From NCBI RefSeq assembly GCF_047511655.1, contig NC_133401.1, positions 15,284,001 through 15,348,000 of the forward strand: a stretch of DNA of 64,000 nucleotides, read 5' to 3'. Of this stretch, positions 1 through 13,159 are shown piece by piece (position 1 is the first letter of the stretch; every line of letters begins with the position of its first letter). A program made the position numbers and the translations under genes. Under the pieces are notes generated by a model that ran no database searches, was not told the origin of the DNA, and saw nothing but the letters and a program-made list of their open reading frames with translations. This stretch comes from Castor canadensis (taxonomy: Eukaryota; Chordata; Mammalia; Rodentia; Castoridae).

Positions 1-380
1 GTATGTTTGATGAAGTTGGGTGCACTGATAGTGGGTGCATATAGGTTAACAATTATTATTTCCTTTTGGTTTATTTCTCCTTTTATTAGTATGGAGTGTC
101 CTTTATCTCATTTGATCAATGTAAGTTTGAAGTCTACTTTGTCTGAAATAAGTATTGGTACTCTTGCCTGTTTTTGGGGGCCATTGGCTTGGTAAATCTT
201 CTTCCAGCCTTTCACCCTAAGCCAGTATTTGTTTCCGTCAATGAGATGGGTCTCCTGTAAACAACAGATTGTTGGATCTTCCTTTTTAATCCAGTTTGCC
301 AAATGGTGTCTTTTGATGGGGGAGTTGAGTCTGTTCACATTCATTGTTAATATTGATAGGTATGTGGTGATTCCTGTCAT
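1..380 (-). CDS. L1 ORF2p N-terminus (endonuclease domain), partial
   Basis: The ORF starts at 380 with [20 protein letters not shown], the beginning of the apurinic-like endonuclease domain (conserved N in LTMNVN). The ICCLQETHL motif contains the catalytic glutamate (QETH). The frame is disturbed after about 90 residues; homologous sequence continues in another frame to position 1 and off the window. Reverse transcriptase would lie further left and is not seen. Confidence 0.88.
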
Positions 381-383
381 TTA

Positions 384-1614
384 GTTGTTTTTGTTGTTTA
401 AGGGTTTGATGTGTGCATCTAAATCAATGTTACTCTCTACTTTCTTGCCTTTTCTTCTTCTGTGGTTTGGTACTGCCTGTCTTTTCTTGGTTTTATATGC
501 TTTCATTTTCTGTGTGCAAAATTCCTTGAAGAATCTTTTGTAGTGGTGGCTTGGTGGTCAAATATTGTTTTAGTTTCTGCTTATCATGGAAGACTTTTAT
601 TGCTCCATCTATTTTGAATGATAGTTTTGCTGGGTAGAGTATCTTAGGGTTGAAGTTATTTTCATTCAGTGTCTGAATACCTCACTCCATGCCATTCTTG
701 CTTTTAAGGGTTCCATTGAGAAATCTGTGATTTTGATGGGTTTACCTATATATGTTATTTGTGTTTTCTCTCTTACAGCCTTCAGTATTCTTTCTCTATT
801 CTCTGTGCTTGTTGTTTTAATGATAATATGTCTTTGGGAAGTCCTGTTTTGGTGAAGTCTGTTTGGTGTCCTGGAGGATTCCTGTACCTGAATGGGTATA
901 ACTTTCTCTAGATTTGGGAAATTTTCTGTTATTATTTTATTGACTATATTATGAATCCCTTTTGCTTGCACCTCTTCTCCCATGCACCTCTTCAATGCCC
1001 ATGATTCTCAGGTTTGTTCTTTTGATGGAGTCAGTGAGTTCTTGCATATTCCTTTTGCATGTCTTGAGTTGTATGACTAACAGTTCTTCAGTTTTTCCTT
1101 TAATTTCCATTTTATCTTCAAGTTCTGAGATTCTGGCTTCCACTTGTTCTAGTCTGCAGGAGTGGCCTTCCACTGTGTTTTGTGTTTCTGTTTCATTCTT
1201 TTTTCTGAGGTTTTCCATATTATGGGTCACTTCTTCTTTCATATTGTCTAATTTCATCTTTAATTTATTTATCTCTCTATTTATAGTGTTCTCTGTTTCA
1301 CTTTGGTGTTTATTTAGGGCTCCTATGAGTTCATTTATTTGTTTCTGTGTCTTCTCTTGTTCTTTATTTTTGGTGTCTTGAAATTTCTCGAGTGCCTCTT
1401 GTACATTTTGGTTAACCATGTCTAGTAGCATCTCCATGAAGTTCTCAGTGATTATGTGCAGGATTTCTTCTTTGAGGGTGTTTTTGTGGACATTGTTGGT
1501 TTCTTTGGTGTCATTTATCTTTGCTTTGTTGGAGTCCAGAACTGGGTATTTTTTTTCTTCATTTCCCTCTGAATCCTGTATTAAATTATTTTTTGGGGGG
1601 AGAATGTTTTCCAT
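384..1614 (-). CDS. L1 ORF1p (frameshifted)
   Basis: This encodes the L1 RNA-binding chaperone. From the start at 1614 there is a charged N-terminal region, a long coiled coil rich in K, E, N and Q (about residues 60-170), then the RRM-like and C-terminal domains with the typical stretch TPNRLHQNRTSQRHIIIKTT. The reading frame changes near 950-990, so the product as it stands ends early after about 221 residues, and the C-terminal domain continues in another frame. The ORF1 end lies almost against the ORF2 start at 380, the usual compact L1 arrangement. Confidence 0.85.
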
Positions 1615-2895
1615 CCCTTTTTCTTCTTCCCATCACTCCACTTAGTACTGTGCAACTGTGTTCTTGATAGGCTAGTTGGTAGTTTCAGTCATTTGTTTTC
1701 TTTCCCTTGATTTAATTTTATTTTGTGGTTGTACTGGGTTTTTAGTTAAGTTGGAGTGCTATTTCTGTCCCTGTTCTGGGTGTAAGTTAGTATTAACTAA
1801 TTCACAGGTTTAATACCTGACCAGTAGTTTATGTATTACATAGGAGACCCTTTGGTAGTAATATCTACAAGCAATGGGAGTTGGGGGGGTTAACATTTGT
1901 AAAGCTAGCTATAGAAATTTGGGGAGTTGGATATGGTAGCACTAAAGGGGGAGATGGGGAGTGGGGTGGGTGAGTGCGGAAAGCAGTGTGGGGGCTGCTG
2001 TTTTTGTAGTCCTTGAATGTGTTTGGGTGTATTTCTGTTGTAAAAGAGGGTGTTTGTGGTAGGGATTACAGGGGTTTGGGGTTGTGTGAAGTTGGTATAG
2101 TAGGTTGTTCAGTGGGTGATGAATGTGAGGGAGGGAGGGGTAGTCTGGTGACAGGTTTGGGGAGAATGGCAGGGGAAGGTGAGGGATGGGGGAAGAGAGT
2201 GGGTGAGAAGGGGCAGAATGAGTTGTTGGAGAGGGGAGCAATGGATTTTTGCACAGGAGAAGGAGGGAGAGTGAAGGGGGTGAGAGTAGGGATGAGAGGA
2301 TGATGATGGTAAAGTTGATAGTATAGAGAAAGAGAAAAAAATAGGAATAAAAATAAAAATAGAAAACCCACAATAAACAAACAAACAAAAAGCCCCAAAG
2401 AAATCAATGGGAAAAAATGACCAAACAAAGAACAACAACAACAACAAAAAAGAACTCCAGGGTTAGGAACAATAGAATTTCGGTCTTAGTTTAAGTTCTG
2501 GAGTTACTCCTCCAGCATCCAGTCCTGGTGTTGGCATATAAGCAGAAGCTCTGTCATAGTCTCGCCAGGTGGTTGGTTTGTGAGTAGTGTTTTGTTCTCT
2601 GTCTTTCAACTACAGCTGCTTGGTCAGCTCCTCCCCCAGTGAGGTGTGACAGTTTAAGCTTGCATGCTTCCCCCAGGTTCAAGAGATCATTTCTGTAGTC
2701 TACTAGTTGTCCTCCTTTGGAGGTGTCTTTTCACTGTGCTGAGGTCTTATTTCTTTGCCCTGCCTGCTTTCTCTGGGGCAGGGTCAGCTTTCCGTCAGTT
2801 GTCTCCCCCCACCACTGTCAGCGTGTTATGATGATTTGCTGTTTATTTTTCAGTTATGTGGGGCAGTTTGACTTTGGGTGCTGCTCACTGGCTCA

Positions 2896-4045
2896 GGAGA
2901 TGAGCTCTGTTTTGGTTGCTTTTTGAGTTGGCAGCTGTCTTGTCCAGGAGCCTCGTTGGCCTGCAGGGTACTTGAAAGCCCATGTGTGTGGCCCATTCTG
3001 GTGTTGCTTGGGCTGTGAAGGTGAAGGATGTTCCTTGGTCAGAGTGAAGTCCCATAGGGTATTTGAGAACATGACATGAGTTTTTCTCAAGGACTGCTGT
3101 GGTAGTCCCAGCATTCATATGAGAAACATGTATTTGTCCTTTCCAGGCAGCAAGCTGTCTTCCTTGACCCACAGAAGGCTCCTTTAGTAGTTCACTTTAC
3201 TTGCTGTCATTCTCCTGACCAGATGCTAGGCCCTTGACAGTGGCCCATGAGTTGATGAAACTATAACAAGATACTGTGATGGGGTGCCTGCATGGCCATC
3301 AGTCCTGCATGTGGTTAGAACATCTGTGTTCTCTCTCAGTCAAAAGATTACCACTCACTGGCCAGATCGTGGCCATGGCCCAACATGCATCTGCTTGCTT
3401 TGCACAGCTTTCAGTAAGCCATAACATTTGTAGGTGGCATTTCTGAGAGTTGGCCTGCAGGTGGCTCTAGGAGAAGCCAGAGCTTCCTCTGTGGGACACT
3501 TCGTCCCTCTGTTCAGCTCATTCATTCACATGGCTTGCTGGGTCTGGTCTTGAACAAACCACTTCCATTTGGTAATTGAGCACTGTTGAGCCTTCCGATT
3601 TAATTGGTGGGGTTTGTGGCAGTTCAGGTGGCAGTGCCATGTGTGGCATCCAGCCATAAGTATCTCGCTCTCCACCAGTGCCTGATAGCAAGCAAGGACT
3701 TGCCATTTAAGAGGACTTTTGGGTGACTGCCTCAGGCAACCTAATGTTGAAAATTTGAGAGGCTGGTGCACCCCAGTGGCAGTGTTCTTTTGCTACAGAC
3801 TCCAGTTAGCATGCATTAACTTTGGGGACCCCTGTGACATGAAGGGTTTTAAAGCAGTGCCTTGGCCATAGCTTATTGAATGGCTCCCAAGGTCTGCAGT
3901 TGCAAAGGTCTCACTAAAAAGTTGATGGTTTTGCTTGTCACTTTGAGGATTCTAAGAGAACACCAAGGTCCAGTACATGCTGTCCTCTGTCTCCAGATGC
4001 CTATCAGCTGTTGGGCTTTCCCTTTTCTTAGTGGGTACCAAGAAG
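2896..4045 (-). mobile_element. Endogenous retrovirus pol fossil (class I-like), antisense
   Basis: On the minus strand this region keeps recognisable pieces of a retroviral pol gene in the right order: a connection/RNase H-like stretch (about 3520-3775, with the KWQVLACYQAL block) and then an integrase core piece (about 2885-3170, with the SDQGTSFT block). It is broken in many places and has no long open frame, so it is an old fossil. No LTR can be assigned with confidence. The L1 at 1-2895 abuts its integrase end, so the L1 is probably the later arrival. The class assignment is from memory of related pol proteins. Confidence 0.65.
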
Positions 4046-4059
4046 ATTAAAAAATTTTG

Positions 4060-4255
4060 TGAGCCAGGTGTGGTGGTGTACACCTGTAATCCTACCTACT
4101 CAGGAGGTGGAGGTAGGAGGATCACTATCAGAGACCAGCCCAGGCAAAAGTGTGAGATTCTACTTGAAAAACAAGCTGAAGCAAAAAGGGCTTGGGTGTT
4201 GAAGTGTCTAGTGGTAGAGGGCAATTTCGAGCTCCAGTGCAGCGAAACAAACAAA
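4060..4255 (+). mobile_element. Dimeric SINE (B1-like head, tRNA-like tail)
   Basis: The first half has the 7SL/B1 signature (gccaggtgtggtggtgtaca, then 'tactcagga' and 'ccagcccaggcaaaag'). The second half is a degenerate tRNA-like monomer ('tctagtggtagaggg'). The A-rich end runs into the purine repeat that follows. Confidence 0.75.
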
Positions 4256-4256
4256 A

Positions 4257-4345
4257 AAGAAGGAGAGGGGAGAGGAGGGGAGGGGAGGGGAGGGAGAGGG
4301 AGACAGGAGGAGGGGGAGGGGAGGGGAGGGGAGGGAGACGGGAGT
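4257..4345 (+). repeat. Purine simple repeat (GGGGA/GGGAG)n
   Basis: An almost pure G/A tract of short gggga and gggag units, probably grown from the tail of the SINE just upstream. It is followed by a T-rich run near 4368-4392. Confidence 0.9.
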
Positions 4346-4479
4346 TGAACAGAGAAAAAGAAGGGTTTTTGTTTTTTGGTTTTTTTTTTTGCTTGACCGT
4401 ATCTGGGATTTGTTTTGTCTGGCTTCTTGCCCAAGTGACCTTGGCATTTACCCAGAAGGCCTTTTTGCCCACTCATCTT

Positions 4480-5765
4480 GGACTGTTACATAGTGACAAG
4501 ATGGCTAGTAGCAAATGAGTCCTGAACTGAAGTAATGTTCTTTTCTCCATTTAGTAGGAAGTACTACTTTCCTTGAAGTGCTGGCTGTGGCTCAGGTAGC
4601 TTAGGTGGCAGGCAGCAATGGGTATGGGTCACAAGCAATGCCAGGGTCTCTGCCAGCTGAGATGGCCCAAAGGGCCATGCCCACACACAGATAAGCACCA
4701 CGGTCCCCAATGTCAGCAGTTTAATTTTTTCCCCATCTTGGAGGGAGGGTAGGGTCACTGGTCAGGGCCAGAGACTTCGGCTCCACCCTTTCTGTAATCC
4801 TTTCTGTGGGTTTGGTGCACGTCTCTCCTTTAGATGGCGAGTGTCCCCTTCTTGGGGGCCCACATTGTGACTGTTGGGACTATATGAGGATTTCTTTCCT
4901 GTTCCCTCTCAGGTTTCTTAGGTTCCATGTGACCACCCACTTCCTGAGTGCTCCAGCCCGGGAATGAGTAATCACATACCTGCCTAACAACTGGGGGTTG
5001 TGAGCCAGGCCCCCGTTTCCATGTTCTATTCTTCCTGCCTCAGTTCATCTGTCCAGGGTGACCTGTGTCCCACTTACCACCCTTCCTTTCCAATCACTGC
5101 ACTTCTAGGCTCACGTCTCCACTCTGGGCCATCTCCTGGGGACTGTCATCCCTCCCAGAAACAGGTTGGTTAGGCCAGAACTCCTGACCATACTCTGCTC
5201 GTTCTGTGGAGAGGGTCACTGCTTCCTCTTCAGTGAGGCTGGTGAGATAGGACACACTCATGCTCAGTTATGTCAAGCTGATTTATCACTTACAATGGCA
5301 GCAAGCCCCACCTTGTGCTACCACTGAGGTCTTCAAATGCAGCGGCCAGGTTATACGCCTCAGTGGCACCATGGCTCACTGGGCGCTTAGTTCCTCCCTA
5401 AATCAAGAGGTTTATCTCCTAGGAGAGACAGGAACAAGGCCTGGGCTACTTCAGTCAGATCCTCCCTAACTCAGGATATTGCCTTCCTAGAACATTCTAT
5501 AGCTGTCCTTGAGAACTACAAGAAAGAAAGGGGAGAGCGCCAGGCCTTTCCAAGGCTATCGTGAAAACTATTACCACAAGCTTGTTAATTTGGCAGACTA
5601 ATTAAAGAAAAACCTTGATTACATCCAGGGTTTAGTTTGAGAGAGGACCATTATCAAACACGGTTAAGACTAAATTGCTAAATATTGCTGGAGCAGTTGG
5701 CAAGATTCACTGAAGCTTAATTAGGTGTAAATCAAGATGTATCATTTGGAGTTCTAGAAGGTTCA
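4480..5765. other. Unassigned spacer, no gene seen
   Basis: I find no coding exon, splice-bounded ATG exon or clear repeat here. Parts of 4500-5300 could be more of the retroviral fossil to the left, but no motif supports that. The promoter and first exons expected for the zinc-finger gene at 6120 are not recognisable here and may lie left of the window or be lost. Confidence 0.5.
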
Positions 5766-5850
5766 CTGGCGATGTAGCACAGCAGTGGAGCTCTTGCTTG
5801 GCATGTGTGAGGCCCTGGGTTCAATTCCTAGAACTACAAAAAACAGAGAC
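5766..5850 (+). mobile_element. tRNA/ID-type SINE
   Basis: It has A and B box-like blocks: gatgtagcacagcagtggag, then ggccctgggttcaattccta, followed by an A-rich tail. This is the monomeric form of the tail unit in the dimeric SINEs of this window. Confidence 0.75.
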
Positions 5851-6119
5851 ACAGAGAGTTCTGGAAGTTACTTATCAGTAGAATCAGTGAGTGCACAAAG
5901 TAAAGGTCCAGGACTCGCATCTATCATTGCCCTTGTGGGGAAGCTCAGGAAAATCACCTTGTGCCATTGTCACAGTACAGACAGAATGAGTGAGAAGTCT
6001 GTAAGTTGACCCAAGACTGAAAATCCATAACAACTTCCCACCTATCCTCTGCCTGTTCAGTGCTGCCACACCTCAGTGAATGCTGGTCTTAAGACTGAGG
6101 TCACGTGTGTTTGATGTAG

Positions 6120-6496
<377 letters not shown>

Positions 6497-6889
6497 GTAG
6501 GGACCGAGCAACTCGAGTCCTTACACGTGACTCTTCCATCTGTTACTCTCAAGGTGCCGGGCAGCAGCAGGGAGCCTGACTCTTAGTCGGCCACGGGGTC
6601 ACCAGGGTAAATGACCAGAGGTGTATTTCACAGTATACCGTATTCAGTAAATTGCATGAGGCAGTCAAACTTGATTATAAAATGGGCCTTGTGTTCAAAG
6701 ATTTCTCCCAACTCAAGGGTACTGTAGGTGTTCCGAGCACATCTAAGGCAGGCTAGCTGAGCTATGATGGCTGGTATGTTAGGTGTATTAAATGCATTTT
6801 TGATTTACCATGTCTTCAAGCTACAATGAATTTATGGAAACATAGCCTGTTGTAAGCCACGCAGCTTGTGTGTTTTTGTTTAGTGTCTT

Positions 6890-7030
6890 CTATCTCCATT
6901 GGAGTGTAATCTCTGGAGGGGGATCTTTTATCTGTTTCGTTTATGACTGTGTCCTCAGCATCTAGAATACTCCTGGCACATGGCAGGTATCTGCAAATAC
7001 TTGTTAACACGATGAATGAGTTATGGATGG
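6890..7030 (+). mobile_element. L2 3' end fragment
   Basis: A diverged copy of the L2 tail: the 'gtgtcctcagcatctagaa', 'cctggcacatggcagg' and 'tgaatgagt' blocks occur in order. It lies in the intron of gene 1. Confidence 0.6.
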
Positions 7031-8453
7031 GGGCATGTCACTGTTCCAGGAATCATGGGGATAATTAAGGAAGACACAAACTGGAGTGAATGAGAAAAGT
7101 GGCAGATTTTTTTTGTCTTTGAATGGCTGCCTGTCCAATTTCAACTTTTTGAGGCTTCCTCAATATGATTGCCTTATGTGTCAAGTGCCTTATGTGTACA
7201 CTTGCCCCACTTCCCAGGGAAATGTCTAGGAATTCTTTTTGTGAACACAGAGTAACATACCTTCCCTGTGATTTTTTCTGGAAGCTTCTATAGGGAGTAT
7301 ATTCATTTCTGGGAAGAAATCCTTTGTGAATGAGGATTGTCATGCCTGCTTCTGAACCAGCTCTCTGACACACCCTCACTTCAACCAACTGAAAATCTGT
7401 AGTTTCCCAATACTTCCTTTCCATGCAGTAAATTACCCAATTTTCCTTTACTTTTGTAGAGACCTACTGCTGTATTTTGAAGTAAAAAGACTCTGAACTG
7501 ACTGAATGCTTTCACTTTCATCATTATGACTTTTACAGGAAAAGTTGCAATTAACCTGCAGAAAATTACATAACACAAGAGTCCCAAGAAGTACCAAATG
7601 AGAAACTTCCATTGTGTTCTCCCCATTTGGTCAGGGCACATTACTTCCTGAGGATTAAGATGAGGTGTGATACACAAGGGACTGTCAATCAAGAAGCTCA
7701 TTTGACCCTGATAAGCAGAGTAATTATTACAACTTCTCTACATAGGCACCATATGGCCTCATTATATAACCATTATTGGCTGATTGATTTCCTATGTGAT
7801 TAATTTCAGGTCCCTTGTCACTTGATTCCACATGATCCAAAGCCCCACTTAAATCAGTTATTGGTCTTTTTGACATGGGGACCACATCCCCAGTGGTGCG
7901 GCCAGCCACAACACTAAATTACATTGTTAAACTATACAGAGTGACCCACACTCCCTCGGAAACAAAGACATTCTTCTGGGGCTTTAAATTGCAAGGGCTT
8001 AGAGGTACCCCTCAGATGCTGAGGACAAAGCTCAGACCTCTTTTTGAGTAAGGTTAATTTCTTTAGTTCTTAAGGATATACAGCACAAACCCAAATAGAT
8101 AAAGTATTGACTCTGTCACTGCCTTTCCTTAATGTTTCCAGTGAGTCATATTTCATTATGTACATAATCTAATAGTTGTATAATTTTACCATTTAAGATT
8201 TTAGAATGAGTAGGAAATTCAATAAAAGTAACAGGTTGGCTGGATATATCATCTTATTTTTAAGTCTTTTTTTTTCATTTGACACTCACATAGGAGACTT
8301 GATGTGTTCTAAATCAGTCGCATGCATAGTGAAAACATAAACATCGTATTAGCTGTGTTCACTGAAGTCTCATGCCCTGTTTTCAGTGTGAAATCTTGAA
8401 AAGCTAAACTGAGTTTTCTATTGTCCACATGTCTGAATTCTCTGTTCTGACAG
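7031..8453. other. Intron of gene 1, no clear feature
   Basis: AT-rich intron between the KRAB-B-like and zinc-finger exons. The last 200 bases resemble the same intron position before 23601, as expected for paralogues. I recognise no gene or dated repeat. Confidence 0.5.
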
Positions 8454-9760
<1,307 letters not shown>

Positions 9761-10010
9761 TGGTAAGCACTCAGTTTGAGTTTGTATCTTATAAGTCATC
9801 ACAGTACCCATGCTGGTGATAAATTTTATCTAATTTTTACAAGGGCACACATGTTGTTCATTAAGGAGTGTTTCAGCCATAGCTCAGGTTGTCCCAGTGG
9901 TCTCTGGATCATGTAGCAGAGCACCCTAATATGTGGTCAAGTCAGGGTTTCATGCAGAAGTTTGACAATTACAGTTATCATTCACAAAGGATAAAAATCT
10001 TATGTAGGAG

Positions 10011-10085
10011 GGGCTGGCGCACTCAGTTGGTTAGAGCACGGTGCTAATAACAACAAGGTTGTGGATTTGATCCCTGTATGGGCCA
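10011..10085 (+). pseudogene. tRNA-Ile(AAT)-like relic
   Basis: The sequence follows tRNA-Ile over its full length: D arm with actcagttggttagagca, anticodon loop ctaataa (anticodon AAT), T arm with a degenerate ttcgatc block (tttgatccc), and a ggcca end. The anticodon stem has at least two mismatches and the T-loop is altered, so it is unlikely to be a working tRNA. It is either a tRNA pseudogene or the head of a tRNA-Ile-derived SINE. Another SINE follows directly. Confidence 0.65.
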
Positions 10086-10089
10086 TAGC

Positions 10090-10185
10090 ATTTGGACTGG
10101 AGGCATGGCTCAAGTAGTAGAGCACCTGCTTTGCAAACACAAACCCTTGAATTAAAACCTTAGTTCCACACACAAAAAATTCATT
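10090..10185 (+). mobile_element. tRNA/ID-type SINE
   Basis: It contains ggcatggctcaagtagtaga, an 'accttagttcca' B-box-like block and an A-rich tail. It is the same monomer as in other SINEs of the window. Confidence 0.75.
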
Positions 10186-10224
10186 TAGGCATTTGCAAAA
10201 GTATAGCAATGGAGGTACAAGAGT

Positions 10225-10335
10225 TATCCACTAGAATGTAAGCTCCCTGATGGCAGGGACTTTGCTGCTCATGCTGTACAATCTTAACTGTATCAGCACT
10301 TTGTTAAATGAATCAAAAGTAAAAACCATACACTG
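10225..10335 (+). mobile_element. L2 3' end fragment in the gene 1 3' UTR
   Basis: It has 'gaatgtaagctccctgatgg', 'cagggactttg' and 'ttgttaaatgaatcaaaag'. Related sequence sits at the same distance after the stop of the two other finger exons (about 25690-25800 and 48075-48165), so it was present in the ancestral gene before the cluster expanded. Confidence 0.6.
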
Positions 10336-10814
10336 TTTGCAAATTGTATCCAGAAGTGGAAACCTGCAGAAAGCAATTCAGGGAAACAAGCACGATTTGG
10401 AAACACAGACTGCTCTCAGTACTGCAAGTCACAGGGCTGTTTTGAATATTATCCCACTGGCCTCTCCTCAGCTTATGGGTCTTTTGGAGTTTTCTTATAC
10501 TATAGACTGAAGGTTTTGTTAACTGCAATAATGGAGCACTGCATATTTCACAATTAAAATTTTTCAAGATTTACAGTGTCAAATGTAATTACTACATGGG
10601 TAAAATTTTTTCTTAATCCTGTTATGATCATGACTTGTATCTCTTTGCATTTCCATATAGGCTTTGATGTGATTGTCTTTAATTACTTCAGCATTTCTTT
10701 TCAAACTTCTCAGGAGCTGTGCCAAATTTAAAGGACATTTCTTTTGTCAGCCTTCCTATCCCATATTCTTCCTCTATTCCTATAAATAAATATCAAGAAA
10801 AACTCATTGGAATT

Positions 10815-11020
10815 TGAATTTTTTTTGGTACTGGGTCTTGAACTAAGGGCTTTCACCTTGAGCAACTCTACCAGCCTTTTTTATGTTAAGTTTTGTTTTT
10901 TTTTTTTGAGATGGGGGGTCTCGTGAACTATTTGCCAGTGCTGGCTTCGAACCGTGATCCTCCTGATCTCTGCCTCCTGAGTATCTAGGATTACGGTGTG
11001 AGCCACCGGTTGCTGGCTTG
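10815..11020 (-). mobile_element. Dimeric SINE, antisense
   Basis: Antisense tRNA-like tail (ggtactgggtcttgaactaa) followed by the antisense B1-like half ending 'attacggtgtgagccaccgg'. A possible aataaa signal for gene 1 lies just upstream near 10785. Confidence 0.8.
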
Positions 11021-11029
11021 AGTTTGAAA

Positions 11030-11995
11030 ATTTTAATAGCAGTTTCATCAGATGTATTCATCACTGGGGAAGGACTAACATTTATGTGTTTTTATTGGTG
11101 GTGGTAGAAACGTGTTTTGGAAAGCAGTGTGTGTCAGAATGCATAATCAGAAATTGTAGGATGAGAAATTATGATTACAAGGTTAAAACACCAAAAACTA
11201 GAATGCCACATTGATGATGTTTCTCCATTTTCAAATAGAGAGAGCAAGTGTTTAACAATAGAAATTTGTGTGAATTGTATTTAATCCCATAACAACATGA
11301 AGCCAGTAAGGCGCTGGCTGGTTGCTTGCAACTACTGGAGAAAGCAGGAAAGAAAAAGTTGACTAAAGGCCACAAATTTTCAGCTCAACTTCAAACATTA
11401 TACATTATCTTCTTGATTTTGCATTGTTGATCTTGGTGTCCCTAGTAAATAAATTATTGGGAAGTCTTCTAAATGGTAACTGGGCCTGTGTAGGCAGAAG
11501 AGGTCTGTTTCACACGAGCAGAAATCTTACTTGAATCACCTAACAGAGAGTCACAGCCCTAGAATCATTTCCAGGACATATCCAGTTTATAAACCCAGAA
11601 TCCCTTGGAGGAAGGAGAATTTTGTTCCTCTTGAGGATGGGCCTTGGTACACTGCAAAATTGTTATTGTTAGTATTTTCCTTGGAGTTCTAGCACCAGAA
11701 CCTATGGCCCTGTACCAGTGTGACTGTGTCTTTGGCAGTGCCTGGCATCCTTGCTTTCAAATGGCACACTGACATCATGCTGATATTATGTTAATCTGGT
11801 GAAAATAAGTAGGAAATAATCTAGACATATTGACAAGCATAAATCCCACAAATATTTAGGGACCTTTCACCTCAATGAAATTTCCAGCTATTGAGATGTC
11901 CTTTCTGAGGTGAAAAGTGGGTTGCATCTGGCCTCTCCTATACCCCAAAAGAGTCACAATGCCAGGCCCTGAAGGCTCCAGGGATGTTGCTGCTC
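11030..11995. other. Spacer, no feature recognised
   Basis: No open frame with family signatures and no clear repeat boundary. It may include old unrecognised repeats. Confidence 0.4.
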
Positions 11996-11999
11996 AACT

Positions 12000-12460
12000 C
12001 TAGACAGAAAAGGCAGTGACAAAAGACAGCCTATCCAGGCTGACTCCCTACAGTTCTGGAATCAGGTTCCCAACCACCAAGCTTCTTGGAGAAAGTTAAA
12101 CATGCCCTGAGGTGTGCCTGACTGCCATCTTTCTAACACAAGCTGAGCATACCCTGAAGTGTTCCTATCTGCCATTTTAACCTTTTGGACATGTGTTCCA
12201 TGACCTAGAGCTAAGTAAGCCCCCAAATATTTCTTTTCTTCTTGAACTATGATCTTAAACTGAGCATGCTCTGGAATGTGCTTGCCCCTAAAGTACTATC
12301 CTATATGTAGTATAAATAAAATAAAACCCCATACTTCCTTTGATTGTTTTGGAAATAACTCCCACCTTGTCCTTACCTGCTATAGATAATAAGTCATTCT
12401 CCACTCTTAAAGTCACAATGCTTAGTGGACACCCTTGGATTCTAGAGTCTACTTATTTCT
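12000..12460 (+). mobile_element. Possible solo LTR
   Basis: Three diverged copies of a block like 'catgccctgaggtgtgcctg...ctgccat' occur near 12098, 12147 and 12260. They are followed by a TATA-like and polyadenylation-like stretch (gtataaataaaataaaaccc near 12309). That layout fits the U3 and R parts of a retroviral LTR, but the ends and family are not established. If so, it is an old solo LTR with no internal region. Confidence 0.3.
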
Positions 12461-12482
12461 CTTTGGGTTATGCTTCTCTGCC

Positions 12483-12703
12483 TTTTTTTTCTTTTTGATG
12501 GGACTGGGGTTTGAACTCAGGGCTTCATGCTTCCAAAGCAGGTGCTCTACCACTTGAGCCACACCTTTAGTCCAATTTTGCTCTGGTTATTTTGGAAATG
12601 GGGTCTTGTGAATAATTTGGCTCAGCTGGCCTCAAACTGTGATCCTCCCAATCCCAGTCTCCCAAGTAGTTAGGATTATAGGTGTGAGCCACCTGCATCT
12701 GGC
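12483..12703 (-). mobile_element. Dimeric SINE, antisense
   Basis: Antisense tRNA-like part (actggggtttgaactcaggg, gctctaccacttgagccaca) plus antisense B1-like part (cctcaaactgtgatcctccc, ataggtgtgagccac). Confidence 0.85.
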
Positions 12704-12849
12704 CTTACTCTTCCTTTTATGAGTAACTTGAAAGCTTTTGACTGGAATGAGGACAAATGAAGGTTCTGCACTATGTTCCATGTAAGTTCTCTGCTACCAA
12801 AACCATATGGTTCAGGATATCTAAAAGTACTTAAATTGTCAGTGTCAGA

Positions 12850-13121
12850 TTGTTAAGGTTTGGATTTGTAGTGTCTCTCAAAGGCCAACATGTTGAAGGC
12901 TTTTATTCTCAATGCAGCAATGTTCAGAGGTAGGGCATTTGGGAAATGATTTGATCATGAGTGCTCTAATTTCATCGATGGGTTCATCCATTGATGGGTT
13001 CATGATTTCATGGGTTATTGTGAGGTGATGGAAACTTGGGAGGCAGGACCTGGTTGAAGGAACTTGGTTCTTGGGTGATGTGTCTTGACTTGGGCATCTC
13101 TCCCTTCCTTCCTCCCTCCCC

Positions 13122-13159
<38 letters not shown>

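Larger units (their letters stand above)
1..2895 (-). mobile_element. LINE-1, 5' half, antisense (L1 copy 1)
   Basis: Read on the minus strand, this is the 5' part of an L1: a 5' UTR of about 1.3 kb (roughly 1615-2895), ORF1, then the start of ORF2, which runs off the left edge. The 5' UTR is C-rich in L1 sense (G-rich on the + strand at 1880-2290) and has an A-rich stretch at 2320-2450. The 5' end is placed near 2895, where the sequence becomes a retroviral pol fossil; this edge is accurate only to tens of bases. The 3' half and left target-site duplication are outside the window. ORF1 carries at least one frameshift. Confidence 0.9.

Noticed and set aside
962-1645. Sense-strand open frames rich in F, S and L
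   Set aside because: They are the antisense of L1 ORF1.
1942-2447. Overlapping pyrimidine-coded and G-rich open frames
   Set aside because: Low-complexity L1 5' UTR; no domain and no splice context.
10011-10085. Working tRNA-Ile gene
   Set aside because: Anticodon-stem mismatches and an altered T-loop make function unlikely, so it is listed as a relic.
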